Positions 30,293 through 38,754 of a stretch of DNA of 64,000 nucleotides are shown here, one piece after another; the first letter of the stretch is position 1; each line of letters begins with the position of its first letter. The notes under the pieces were generated by a model that was not told the origin of the DNA, made no database searches, and saw only the letters and a list, made by a program, of their open reading frames with translations. This DNA is from Anaerolineales bacterium (GTDB taxonomy: Bacteria > Chloroflexota > Anaerolineae > Anaerolineales > Villigracilaceae), in the NCBI GenBank assembly GCA_020634895.1, contig JACKAV010000003.1, forward strand, positions 62,001 through 126,000, written 5' to 3'. The translations under genes and the position numbers were made by a program.

Positions 30293-30820
30293 ATGGACCC
30301 TGAGTTTTGGAAGTTGTTCGGTCAGGTGTTTTTGGAGGTCTTTACTTTTCTGGTTTTGATCTTCGGCTTGTTGGGTTTATTGATTCCCGTTTTTCCCGGC
30401 TTGGTCGTGATGTGGATCGCCACTTTGATCTACGCTATTTTCCAAACTTCATTGGGTGCCATGACTTGGGTCGGCTGGCTTCTATTTGCCCTTATCACGA
30501 TATTGATGGTTGTGGGCAACGTCATTGACAATGTAATTATTGCCAAGCACGTCCGCGATAAGGATGTGCCGTGGAGTTCGATCCTTTGGTCGTTCGCGGC
30601 GGGGATTGTTCTCAGCTTGTTCTTTACGCCCATTATCGGCATCATCGCTTCGCCTGTGGCTTTGTTCCTCGCGGAATGGCGCAGGCTCAACGACAGGGAC
30701 TCCGCAATGGCTCACACCAAGGCGTGGATGACCGGCTGGGGCTGGGCTGTCGCGGCACGGATGGGCATCGGCATGGTCATGATCGTATTTTGGGGTCTGT
30801 GGGCTTGGACAACTGCGTAG
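30293..30820 (+). CDS. DUF456-family membrane protein
   Basis: A protein of 175 residues with four or five helices: VFTFLVLIFGLLGLLIPVFPGLVVMWIATLIYAIF, the GLLGLLIPVFPG element being the DUF456 hallmark, then WLLFALITILMVVGNVIDNVI, SILWSFAAGIVLSLFFTPIIGIIASPVALFLAEW, and a C-terminal helix GWGWAVAARMGIGMVMIVFWGLW. The polar residues D, N and D in the second helix are family-typical. Function unknown. AAAGGAGAG site, start ATG at 30293. Confidence 0.85.
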   Translation: MDPEFWKLFGQVFLEVFTFLVLIFGLLGLLIPVFPGLVVMWIATLIYAIFQTSLGAMTWVGWLLFALITILMVVGNVIDNVIIAKHVRDKDVPWSSILWSFAAGIVLSLFFTPIIGIIASPVALFLAEWRRLNDRDSAMAHTKAWMTGWGWAVAARMGIGMVMIVFWGLWAWTTA

Positions 30821-30864
30821 TATAGTTAGAGTACTTAAAAGTTCCAAAACTATAGGAGATCAAT

Positions 30865-31155
30865 ATGGATACATTTGAACAAATTCTTTCCATTCTGGGT
30901 TTTGTGATTCGGGCGCTCGGTTTTTCAGTGCTTGGATACGGCGTTGTGCGTTTCACACTTGACGCCTATTACAAGGCTGTATGGCAGGTACAGATCGCCA
31001 TTGCAATTGGATTCTTTGCCCTGCTCATCGGGTTAACGAATTATTCCAGCCCTGCTTCGATGGGAACATTTGCCATCGGCGCGAGCGTGGCTTTGTTCAT
31101 GCAGTTTTCTGGCAAGAAGGAAGAATCGGAAGAAGAATCTTCCAAAAAGAAATAG
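30865..31155 (+). CDS. small two-helix membrane protein
   Basis: A protein of 96 residues with helices ILSILGFVIRALGFSVLGYGVVRF and VQIAIAIGFFALLIGLTNY, a third weak one (MGTFAIGASVALFMQF), and a very acidic/basic tail (GKKEESEEESSKKK). Unrecognised. AGGAGA site 5 bases upstream. In the same direction as DUF456, 44 bases later. Confidence 0.65.
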   Translation: MDTFEQILSILGFVIRALGFSVLGYGVVRFTLDAYYKAVWQVQIAIAIGFFALLIGLTNYSSPASMGTFAIGASVALFMQFSGKKEESEEESSKKK

Positions 31156-31163
31156 ATAAAATA

Positions 31164-31203
31164 CAAAAAGAGGCTTGACTTTTATGGTCAAGCCTCTTTT
31201 TGT
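31164..31203. terminator. bidirectional terminator
   Basis: AAAAAGAGGCTTGAC (31165-31179) pairs perfectly with GTCAAGCCTCTTTTT (31187-31201). A-run before and T-run after make it usable from both sides: it ends the plus-strand gene at 31155 and the minus-strand operon ending at 31216. Confidence 0.95.
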
Positions 31204-31215
31204 TTGCAATCATGT

Positions 31216-31689
31216 TTATTTCTTCGCGTTTTGCGCCGCCTCGATCAACGCAGATTTGAACTTTTCACCCTCTTCATCTTTTCCCAATGGCAGGAAAAGT
31301 GTGCCTTTTTCGGGGGTATCTGTGGCGATGCCTGAAATATTCATTCCCGTATCGGGAATCATTTTGTAGAACGAACTTTTCTCATAATCTTCCACCGTAA
31401 TATCGCGCAGCTGCAGAGACTTGATATACAGCGCGTTCTGGTCCACGTTATCGGCGAGGATGAGCCAGCGGTCGGTCAGGATAACCGTCTGCACCAGCAG
31501 TTTGGGACCTGCTCCGCCGCCGAATAATCCCTTTTTGATCTTTTCCGAAGTGGACACGATGCACATCACCGGGTTGGCAAGAATATCACCGAGGTTGTGT
31601 TTTTCAATATAAGTATTTATGCTTTGCGTAACATTGGCAGGAATATCTGCAAACGCGATCTCTTTTGTGGAGCGGTTGTAGTCACCCAT
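31216..31689 (-). CDS. unrecognised soluble protein, possibly PH-like
   Basis: A protein of 157 residues. The middle LLVQTVILTDRWLILADNVDQNALYIKSLQLRDITVEDYE shows short strands followed by an acidic helix (DEEGEKFKSALIEAAQNA), the general shape of a bacterial PH-like domain, but no motif confirms this. It is the last gene of the peptidase operon (51 bases after the M42 gene at 31741, with a hairpin in between). Confidence 0.55.
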   Translation of the reverse strand: MGDYNRSTKEIAFADIPANVTQSINTYIEKHNLGDILANPVMCIVSTSEKIKKGLFGGGAGPKLLVQTVILTDRWLILADNVDQNALYIKSLQLRDITVEDYEKSSFYKMIPDTGMNISGIATDTPEKGTLFLPLGKDEEGEKFKSALIEAAQNAKK

Positions 31690-31709
31690 ACAATCCTCGT
31701 TAAATGTAA

Positions 31710-31731
31710 GGGCGACCCAAATGGGTCGCCC
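31710..31731. terminator. perfect hairpin between operon genes
   Basis: GGGCGACCC (31710-31718) and GGGTCGCCC (31723-31731), loop AAAT. On the minus strand it is followed by TTACATTT, so partial termination after the M42 gene is possible. Confidence 0.6.
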
Positions 31732-31740
31732 AAGATTTTA

Positions 31741-32742
31741 TTAGAACGAAACCGGCTTGCTCAACATGGCTGTGAGCAGTTTTGCCGAATTCTTCAGATC
31801 TTCGTAATCGACCATCTCCGAAGCGGAGTGGATGTAGCGGCACGGAATGGACAGCGCTCCTGCCATCACACCGGCTCGGGTGATCTGGATCGCGCGCGCA
31901 TCAGTGCTGCCAACGAGCAGGACTTCACGCTGATAGGGAATCTTCGCCTTCTCTGCGGTATTGACCATCCACTCGACCACGCGTGGGTCGGAGAGCATAC
32001 CCGGGTCGCGGACTTTCACGCAGGGACCTTTGCCCAACTCCATGGACATTTTCAACGAAGCAGGCGTATCACCCGTCCCGGTCACGTCGATGGCAATGCC
32101 GATCTCCGGGTCGATGCCGTAGGCGGCTGTCCCTGCACCGCGCGTGCCGACTTCCTCCTGCGTGGTGAAAACGAAATACAGATCATTCGGCGTGGACTTG
32201 ATCGCCTTCAATGCCTCGATCAGAACCACCACACCCGCGCGGTCATCCAACGACTTGGCGACGAGGCGGTTGCCCATTTCCATGTAGGAGCGTTCGAATG
32301 CGCCAAAGTCACCGATCTGTACGGGACAATTCTTGCGGCTGGTGGCACCCACGTCAATGTACATTTTGCTCATGGATGGGATGTCATTGACCGATTCCAA
32401 CTTATCGAAACCGACCACACCGGTTGTGCCGTTCAAAAAGCGGATGCGTGCGCCGAGCGTATAACGCCCGAACACACCGCCCACATTCGTGAAGCGTACA
32501 AATCCGTTCTTATCCACATGGCTGACGATCACGCCGATCTCATCCATGTGAGCCGCGAGCATGATGCGCCGCGGATTCTTCGACTTCGTCGTCGGCTTCT
32601 TGTGGACGATCAGGCTGCCCATTGCATCCACACGAATTTCATCGGCAAAAGGTTTAACTTCCTTTTGCACGATCTTGCGGATGGCATCTTCGTACCCCGA
32701 GGGGGCGAAGGTTTCGGTAAGCGTTTTGAGTAATGGTTTCAT
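31741..32742 (-). CDS. M42-family metallo-aminopeptidase (copy 1)
   Basis: A protein of 333 residues with the complete M42 set of metal and catalytic residues: LAAHMDEIGVIVS (first His and Asp), SLDDRAGVVVLIEAL (bridging Asp), FTTQEEVGTRGAGTAA (catalytic Glu pair), AIDVTGTGDT and a final IHSASEMVDYED. These enzymes form dodecameric tetrahedral particles (TET) that trim peptides released by the proteasome or Lon-type proteases. It shares its operon with two further M42 paralogues and an S51 peptidase; the S51 gene starts only four bases upstream. Confidence 0.9.
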   Translation of the reverse strand: MKPLLKTLTETFAPSGYEDAIRKIVQKEVKPFADEIRVDAMGSLIVHKKPTTKSKNPRRIMLAAHMDEIGVIVSHVDKNGFVRFTNVGGVFGRYTLGARIRFLNGTTGVVGFDKLESVNDIPSMSKMYIDVGATSRKNCPVQIGDFGAFERSYMEMGNRLVAKSLDDRAGVVVLIEALKAIKSTPNDLYFVFTTQEEVGTRGAGTAAYGIDPEIGIAIDVTGTGDTPASLKMSMELGKGPCVKVRDPGMLSDPRVVEWMVNTAEKAKIPYQREVLLVGSTDARAIQITRAGVMAGALSIPCRYIHSASEMVDYEDLKNSAKLLTAMLSKPVSF

Positions 32743-32745
32743 TGA

Positions 32746-33465
32746 CTATTTTCCCAAAGTGAATTTTTCACCAGCAGCATAACTCTTGCTGTCATTCTTC
32801 GTAAAAACGTGCGCCCTGGCACTGCCCATCACAGTCCATTCTTCATCAGCCCTGCCGATGATGGCTGTATCTTCATCGATGCCGATCATCACTTCACCTT
32901 CATGCAGGCGGTTGCGGGTGACGGAGACCAGCGGCTTGCCGAAGATCGGAATGGCGTCAAAGTGGGGGAGGATAAAGGCAGCCGGGACAAACCCAAAGAC
33001 CGGAATGGTGCGCGATCCCAACATCCGAAAATCGGGAACCTCACGCCCAAGGATCATCGCGCCTGCCGAGCATCCCGCGTAGATTCCGCCGCGGTCCCAA
33101 ACTTTTTCAGCCGCCTGCCAAACGAGACTATCCTTCATCGTCATGTATAGATAGGCTGGACTGCCGCCTGAAAAATAGACGAGGTCCGCCTCTTCCACCG
33201 CCGCGGCATGATTCAGGTCATTGGCACTTTCCTTGTCTATGACCTTGAGCGCCTGCACTTCCGCGCCGAGCGCGGCAAAGTGCTCCTCGCCCATCTTCAT
33301 CCAGCGACCGACACTTGCATCGCCTTCCTGCCCCGCCGCCGTCGGCAGACATACCACGCGCGGCTTGCGTCCATTTGCGCCGCAGTTCGCTAGCAGATAT
33401 GCATCGACGTCATTCATTACAGGCAGGTATTCGCCGGAGCCTAATAAAGCGATAAGACCATTCAT
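32746..33465 (-). CDS. S51-family peptidase (cyanophycinase / peptidase E-like)
   Basis: A protein of 239 residues with a class I glutamine-amidotransferase-like fold: FSGGSPAYLYMTM and the nucleophile elbow IYAGCSAGAMILG, in which Ser is the nucleophile (the GCSAGAM pattern is that of the S51 family). The early PRVVCLPTAAGQEGD and the later IGIDEDTAIIGR are also family-like. Members are dipeptidase E (Asp-X) or cyanophycinases (beta-Asp-Arg). Context with three aminopeptidases favours peptide catabolism. No signal peptide; cytoplasmic. Confidence 0.85.
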   Translation of the reverse strand: MNGLIALLGSGEYLPVMNDVDAYLLANCGANGRKPRVVCLPTAAGQEGDASVGRWMKMGEEHFAALGAEVQALKVIDKESANDLNHAAAVEEADLVYFSGGSPAYLYMTMKDSLVWQAAEKVWDRGGIYAGCSAGAMILGREVPDFRMLGSRTIPVFGFVPAAFILPHFDAIPIFGKPLVSVTRNRLHEGEVMIGIDEDTAIIGRADEEWTVMGSARAHVFTKNDSKSYAAGEKFTLGK

Positions 33466-33494
33466 GACTACCTTCTAAAGTTTTCTTTTCTAAT

Positions 33495-34550
33495 TTATCT
33501 TTTCAAAACAGCGGGCGTTATTTCCTGTAAAGCGCTATACAAAAGATTTAACGTGTTCTTCCAATCGTCCACGCGTGAAACGCTGACGGGGCTGTGCGTG
33601 TACCGATGCGGCACCGAAACCGAAACGACGGGCACACCCGCGCGGGCTTGTTGGATCGCGCCTGCATCCGTGCCGCCTCCGCCGGGTTGGCGGAATTGAT
33701 AAGGGATATTGTGCTTCGTGCCGACTTCCGCGAGAAAGCCGACCAGTCGCGGGTCGCTGATAACGGGTGAGTGCGCCGGATAAATGGCAGGACCCAACCC
33801 AAGCTTGGTATTGTAGGTGTAGTTCTCCTTGCCGTCATAATCGGGCAGGTCACGCGCGGGAGTTGAATCGATGGCGATGGCGACATCCGGGTCGAAATAA
33901 TATCCAGCCACTTTTGCTCCGCGCAGCCCGATCTCCTCCTGCACGCTGAATGCAAGGCAGAGTTCGATATGCTTTGGCGCTTTCTTGAGCAGCTCGATCA
34001 GAATGGCAACACCGATGCGGTCATCGATGGATTTCGACATGATGGACGGTCCCACCTGGCGGAACTTGGTCGCAAACGTCGCGCGGTCGCCGATCTTGGC
34101 TTTGCCTTCCGGACCCAGGTCAATGCGCATGGAGTCAACATCCACTGTGTGGCTGCGTTCGCTGTAATCGGTCATGTGGATGGGTCTCGCGCCGATCACA
34201 CCGGGTGTGTGGTCTTTGCCGACAATGACCTGTTTGCCGACGAGATGCCGCTCATCGATGCCGCCGACGGTCTTGAATTGATAGAACCCGTCGCCTTCGT
34301 CGTTGACGATCATGAAGCCGACTTCGTCCATGTGGGCATCGAGCAGCACGCGGAAAGGTTTTCGTCCCTGCTGGGTGCGGGCTTTTTTGCGGACCAATAC
34401 ACTGCCGAGTGCGTCGATTTTGACTTCATCGGCGTACGGCTTTACGGCGTCGAGAACGATTCGGCGCACTTCACCTTCATCGCCGGAGACCGCCATTGAG
34501 TTACAGAGTTTTTCGAGGAGTTTGATTTGAGGGTTGCCAATGGAAAGCAT
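33495..34550 (-). CDS. M42-family metallo-aminopeptidase (copy 2)
   Basis: A protein of 351 residues. LLDAHMDEVGFMI, KSIDDRIGVAILIELL, AFSVQEEIGLRGAKVAGY, AIDSTPARDLPDYDG and PHRYTHSPVSVSRV supply the His, Asp, Glu-Glu, Asp and His ligands of an active M42 enzyme. The region GIDERHLVGKQVIVG is the PDZ-like insertion of the family. Copy 2 follows copy 3 by only three bases (34550 and 34554), so the two are translated from one mRNA. The substrate preference (glutamyl, leucyl or lysyl) cannot be read from the sequence. Confidence 0.9.
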   Translation of the reverse strand: MLSIGNPQIKLLEKLCNSMAVSGDEGEVRRIVLDAVKPYADEVKIDALGSVLVRKKARTQQGRKPFRVLLDAHMDEVGFMIVNDEGDGFYQFKTVGGIDERHLVGKQVIVGKDHTPGVIGARPIHMTDYSERSHTVDVDSMRIDLGPEGKAKIGDRATFATKFRQVGPSIMSKSIDDRIGVAILIELLKKAPKHIELCLAFSVQEEIGLRGAKVAGYYFDPDVAIAIDSTPARDLPDYDGKENYTYNTKLGLGPAIYPAHSPVISDPRLVGFLAEVGTKHNIPYQFRQPGGGGTDAGAIQQARAGVPVVSVSVPHRYTHSPVSVSRVDDWKNTLNLLYSALQEITPAVLKR

Positions 34551-34553
34551 CGA

Positions 34554-35621
34554 TTAATCCCAGACAATTCTTTCAATAAAATCCGCTTCAAGCGAAGCGA
34601 CGAATTCAGCCAGCAAACGACCTGCGCGCTGCACATCTTTCATGGCGATCACTTCCACAGGCGTGTGCATGTAGCGCAGCGGAATGCTCATTACCATCAT
34701 CGGCACGCCTTCTGCCTGTAGCTGCATATCGTCCGCGTCGGTGGATGAATATTCGGGCATGGTCTCTTCGGAGAATGGAATTTCGACTCTTTCGGCAACT
34801 TCCTTGAAGCGTTTGTAAATGTACGGGTGAATGCTCGGTCCGATGCCCAGCGTCACGCCTTTGCCGATGGCGAAGGTTTCGTAATTACTCGCGCCTGTCC
34901 CTTTGCCGAAAGTCACATCCACTGCGACGGCGATGGTGGGGCGCTTTTGGAACGTGCTTGTCAACGCGCCGTATCCGCCGACCTCTTCCTGTGAGGATGC
35001 GACCGCCCAAACATCCCAAAGATGGGTTTTGGACTGAAGCTCTTCGAGGCAGACGGTGAGCGCGGCAACGGATGTACGGTTATCGAGCGAGTGACCGCTG
35101 ACGGTTCCGCCCGACATTTCAACTGCTTCTGTTCCGAAAGAGATTCTGTCGCCGACACGGACCCGCTTCGAGACTTCGTTGGGAGTGAGTCCTGTATCGA
35201 TGAGCAGATACCTCATCTCGACCACGCCGCTGCCTTCACCTGCAGGGAGCAGATTTGCTGGCGGCATAACGATCACGCCATAAAGGTCTTCCTTCGTCCC
35301 CGAGGCGTGGACTGTGACCGGTGTTCCCGGCAGGACGCGCGAGTCGATCCCGCCGATATAGGTCATCTGCAGAAAACCGTCCACGATACGGGTGACCATC
35401 ATACCGATGGCGTCCATATGGGCGGCGATCATTACAGAGGGGCGGGGGCTTTTCTTTAGCGTACCCTGCTTCAGTCCAAGAACCGAGGCGAGGTTGTTTT
35501 GGGAGATATCATCCACCAGTGGAGTCCACTGCTTTTTGATGAGGTCCGCTGCGGGAGTTTCATCCCCGGAAAGACCGGAGACTGAGATAAGGGATTTTAG
35601 AAATGGGAGAATGTCGCTCAT
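34554..35621 (-). CDS. M42-family metallo-aminopeptidase (copy 3)
   Basis: A protein of 355 residues. IAAHMDAIGMMVTRIV, HSLDNRTSVAALTVCLEEL, AVASSQEEVGGYGALTS, AVDVTFGKG and RYMHTPVEVIAM are the family's conserved boxes. Differences from copies 1 and 2: Asp-Asn-Arg in place of Asp-Asp-Arg and Ser after Thr, and Ala in place of Glu after the second Asp of the first box. All ligands are kept, so it should be active. The ATG overlaps the stop of the Thr/Pro-rich gene by four bases. Confidence 0.9.
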   Translation of the reverse strand: MSDILPFLKSLISVSGLSGDETPAADLIKKQWTPLVDDISQNNLASVLGLKQGTLKKSPRPSVMIAAHMDAIGMMVTRIVDGFLQMTYIGGIDSRVLPGTPVTVHASGTKEDLYGVIVMPPANLLPAGEGSGVVEMRYLLIDTGLTPNEVSKRVRVGDRISFGTEAVEMSGGTVSGHSLDNRTSVAALTVCLEELQSKTHLWDVWAVASSQEEVGGYGALTSTFQKRPTIAVAVDVTFGKGTGASNYETFAIGKGVTLGIGPSIHPYIYKRFKEVAERVEIPFSEETMPEYSSTDADDMQLQAEGVPMMVMSIPLRYMHTPVEVIAMKDVQRAGRLLAEFVASLEADFIERIVWD

Positions 35622-36097
35622 GGTGTGCCAAATGCGGTTGGGGATGGTGAAGGTGTGCCTGAAGGTGTGGGTGTGGAAGATGGTGTGGGTGTACTTGTCG
35701 GCGTGTTTGATGGAGTTAATGTAATTGTGGGTGTGTTCGACGGTGTTGCCGTGGGTGTTAATGACGGGGTTAGTGTTGCTGTATCCGAAGGGGTTATTGA
35801 TGGGGTATATGTGTCTGGCAGGAAGAAAGTTTGCGTGGCGGTGGGGGTGCCGGTTTCTGTCGGGGTGGGTGTTTCACTGGGCGTGAGCGTAATGGAAGGC
35901 GTGAAAATGATCGGGGTTTCGGTTGCAGGACTTGTAAGTTCAAGGGAAGGTGTTGTGCTGGGGGTGGGTGTTGCCTCTTTTGGGTTGGGTGCGAATGATA
36001 GACAAACAAACCCGGCACAATAACACGGAAGGGTGGCAATAATTACAGCAAGGAGTCGCATGCGGCGGCGTGCGCGGGGGGTATCGGCATCCAGCAT
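35618..36097 (-). CDS. Thr/Pro/Ser-rich surface protein
   Basis: A protein of 159 residues from the ATG at 36097 (an ATG at 36118 is also possible). A basic N-terminus RARRRM precedes a hydrophobic segment LLAVIIATLPCYCAGFVCL; the rest is low complexity, with repeated TPSxTPT units from about residue 50 to the end. It looks like an anchored, extended, perhaps O-glycosylated stalk without a globular domain. It is the first gene of the peptidase operon (4-base overlap with the next gene), although no functional link is apparent. A longer upstream frame would cross into the SbcC gene and is rejected. Confidence 0.6.
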   Translation of the reverse strand: MLDADTPRARRRMRLLAVIIATLPCYCAGFVCLSFAPNPKEATPTPSTTPSLELTSPATETPIIFTPSITLTPSETPTPTETGTPTATQTFFLPDTYTPSITPSDTATLTPSLTPTATPSNTPTITLTPSNTPTSTPTPSSTPTPSGTPSPSPTAFGTP

Positions 36098-36106
36098 AAC
36101 GGTTCG

Positions 36107-36114
36107 ATTATAAT
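36107..36114. promoter_or_regulatory. palindromic ATTATAAT, divergent -10 element
   Basis: ATTATAAT reads the same on both strands, so it can serve as a TATAAT box in each direction: 9 bases before the ATG at 36097 (minus) and 22 bases before the ATG at 36137 (plus). -35 boxes are weak on both sides. Confidence 0.5.
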
Positions 36115-36136
36115 GCATGAGATTGGGTAACTTTAT

Positions 36137-38719
36137 ATGATTCCACTTCACCTTCGCATTGCCGGTTTTCTTTCGTATCACGACCCTGTTGAGTTGGGTT
36201 TCGAAGCGGTTAACCTTGCCTGTATTTCCGGGCATAACGGAGCGGGCAAATCTTCGCTGTTGGATGCGTTCACATGGTCGTTGTTCGGCGAGGCGCGCGG
36301 AAAGGGAGCGGATGTCATCAATCTCAGCACAGATGTGAAGGCGGCTGAGGTCGCGTTGACATTTGCGTATGAGGGCAATGTCTATCGCGTACAGCGGACA
36401 CTTCCGCGCAATAAAAGCACGGTGTTGGAATTTCAGGTTCTGGATGGCGAAAAATGGGGAGCGGATAACGCGAAGTGGCGTCCGCTTACGGAGAAGACGA
36501 CTCGCGACACCCAGACACGCATCGAACAGACTTTGAGGCTGGATTACGAGACGTTTATCAATGCTTCGTTCTTTTTGCAGGGCAAGGCAGACCAGTTTAC
36601 GCAGAAGAAAGCCAGCGACCGCAAGGCGGTGTTGAGTTCGGTTCTGGGGCTGGAGATTTGGGATACCTACAAGAATCGAACGGCAGAACGCCGCAGAGTG
36701 CTGGAAGCTGAAGTGACCGAGATCGATGGGCGCGTGGCGGAGATCGATGCCGAACTCTCCGAGGAAGACGAGCGGACGCGTCGGCTCGGGGAACTGGAAG
36801 GGTCGCTGAAGCAGTTGTCGGCGGCGAGAGAGGCGCAGGAGTCGGCGCTGGAGAATATCCGCAGGAATGCGGCGTTGATCAACGAGCAGAAGAAAAATGT
36901 CGCATCGGCTGAGACGCAGTTGAAGCGTTCACAGGATGCGCTGACTTCCATCGAGGGGAAGATCGCCGTCAAAGAGAACGAACGCTCCGAATATGTGGAT
37001 TTGGTGGAGCGCGCAAAGGATATTGAAGCGGCGTATAAATCGTGGCAAAAGGCGCGCAAGGAATTGGAAGAGTGGGAAAAGACTGCGGCTGAATTCCGCG
37101 AGCATGATGAGAAACGCCAGCCGTTGCTGCGCGAGATCGAAGTGGAAAAGGCGAAGCTGGAGCAGGAACTTTCCGAACTGCAGAAACAAGCCGCCGTTGT
37201 GGATGGTCAATCTTCGATGGTCGCTGAATTGGAAGGTCAATTGGCGGCGGCGCAAGAGTCGTTGATTGAAGTTGAGAAGAGAATTCAGGAACGCGCAGAA
37301 ATGGAGATTGCGCGTAATGAGGCGCGTGAACGCCAGGCGGCGTTGAAGGCGGAGAATGAGTCTTTGCGGCGCGAAATGGACGACCTGAAAAGCCGCATCG
37401 ACGCGCTGAAAGTCGCCGACGGCGCGGAATGTCCGTTATGCGGACAGCCGTTGAGCGAAAGCCATCGCAAGTCCACGCTGAAGGATTTGGAAAAAAACGG
37501 CAAGGATAAAGGCGATGCCTTCCGCGCGAATAAGAAAACGGTGGAAGACAGCGAAAAAGAGATCGCAGAGTTTGAAGCGAAACTCAAACAATATACGGGC
37601 GCGGAGAAAGAGCGCCTGACTTATTCGAATTCCATTTCACAATTGACTTTGCAGTTGGATTCTATTCAGTCGCAAAATAAAGAATGGGGAAAAACAGGTG
37701 CAAAGCGTTTGAAGGAAATCGAGAAACTTTTGGAAAGTGAAAAGTTTGCGAACGATGCGCACAAAGCGCTCAAGGCTTTGAATAGGGAACTTGCCAAGCT
37801 CGGCTATGACATTTCCGCGCATGAAGCGAAACGCAGCGAAGAACAGGAACTGCGGAGTGTGGAGGAAGAATCGCGTAAATTGGAATCGGCGCGCGAGGTG
37901 AGCAAACGCATCGGCAAAGAGATCGAAGAACTGGAAGAGGAAAGAGTAAAGAAGAAAGAGGAAGTTGCCGAGAACGAAAAAGCATTTATTGAAGCGGAAA
38001 AAGTATTATCCGAATCTGAAGCGGGCGCGCCAAGTTTGCAGGATGCGGAAAGCAAGCTCTTTGAACTTCGTGAAGATGAGAATAATGTGCGGCAGGAATT
38101 GGGAGCGGCGCGTCAACGCGTGGAAGTGCTGGGTACGCTCCGCACCCGCCGCGCGGACTATGAACGTCAACGCGAAGATCTTAATAAAAATATCGTGCGG
38201 CACAAGTCGCTTGAGCGTGCCTTCGGCAAGGACGGCGTCCCGGCGCTGCTTATCGAGCAGGCGCTTCCGCAAATCCAGCAGAAAGCCAACGACATTCTCG
38301 AACGTCTAAGCGACGGCACAATGACGATCCAATTCGTCACGCAGGCGGAATATAGGGATAAGAAACGCGAAGACCTGAAAGAGACGCTCGATATTCATAT
38401 CAGCGATTCTTCGGGCATGCGCGATTATGAAATGTATTCCGGCGGCGAAGCGTTTCGCGTCAACTTTGCGATACGGCTCGCGCTTTCGGAAATCCTCGCG
38501 CAGCGAAAAGGCGCGCGTCTGCAAACGCTGGTCATTGACGAAGGCTTCGGCTCGCAGGATGCGTTGGGGCGTCAGCGTTTGATCGAAGCCATCAATATCG
38601 TCAAAAATGATTTTGCCAAAATATTCATCATCACACATCTCGAAGAATTGAAGGATGCGTTTCCAAATCGCATCGAGATCGAAAAGACCGAGCGGGGGAG
38701 TGCGGTCAGGGTCGTGTAG
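36137..38719 (+). CDS. sbcC: SbcC/Rad50-type SMC ATPase
   Basis: A protein of 860 residues. Walker A GHNGAGKSSLLDAFTWSLFG at 32-51; signature region near the C-terminus YSGGEAFRVNFAIRLALSEIL, and Walker B LQTLVIDEGFGSQD followed by FAKIFIITHLEELKDAFP. Between them two long coiled-coil arms enclose the zinc hook C432-PL-C435-GQPL, the Rad50/SbcC dimerisation motif. It would work with the SbcD/Mre11 nuclease to open hairpins and process double-strand breaks; no sbcD is adjacent, so the partner must lie elsewhere. Divergent from the peptidase operon. Confidence 0.88.
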   Translation: MIPLHLRIAGFLSYHDPVELGFEAVNLACISGHNGAGKSSLLDAFTWSLFGEARGKGADVINLSTDVKAAEVALTFAYEGNVYRVQRTLPRNKSTVLEFQVLDGEKWGADNAKWRPLTEKTTRDTQTRIEQTLRLDYETFINASFFLQGKADQFTQKKASDRKAVLSSVLGLEIWDTYKNRTAERRRVLEAEVTEIDGRVAEIDAELSEEDERTRRLGELEGSLKQLSAAREAQESALENIRRNAALINEQKKNVASAETQLKRSQDALTSIEGKIAVKENERSEYVDLVERAKDIEAAYKSWQKARKELEEWEKTAAEFREHDEKRQPLLREIEVEKAKLEQELSELQKQAAVVDGQSSMVAELEGQLAAAQESLIEVEKRIQERAEMEIARNEARERQAALKAENESLRREMDDLKSRIDALKVADGAECPLCGQPLSESHRKSTLKDLEKNGKDKGDAFRANKKTVEDSEKEIAEFEAKLKQYTGAEKERLTYSNSISQLTLQLDSIQSQNKEWGKTGAKRLKEIEKLLESEKFANDAHKALKALNRELAKLGYDISAHEAKRSEEQELRSVEEESRKLESAREVSKRIGKEIEELEEERVKKKEEVAENEKAFIEAEKVLSESEAGAPSLQDAESKLFELREDENNVRQELGAARQRVEVLGTLRTRRADYERQREDLNKNIVRHKSLERAFGKDGVPALLIEQALPQIQQKANDILERLSDGTMTIQFVTQAEYRDKKREDLKETLDIHISDSSGMRDYEMYSGGEAFRVNFAIRLALSEILAQRKGARLQTLVIDEGFGSQDALGRQRLIEAINIVKNDFAKIFIITHLEELKDAFPNRIEIEKTERGSAVRVV

Positions 38720-38754
38720 CGTAATATCCAACCTGCATATTACGTCTTTTTTTC

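Noticed and set aside
31597..32733. Long plus-strand open frame of 378 codons
   Set aside because: It is the antisense shadow of the M42 peptidase gene, whose active-site motifs are all on the minus strand.
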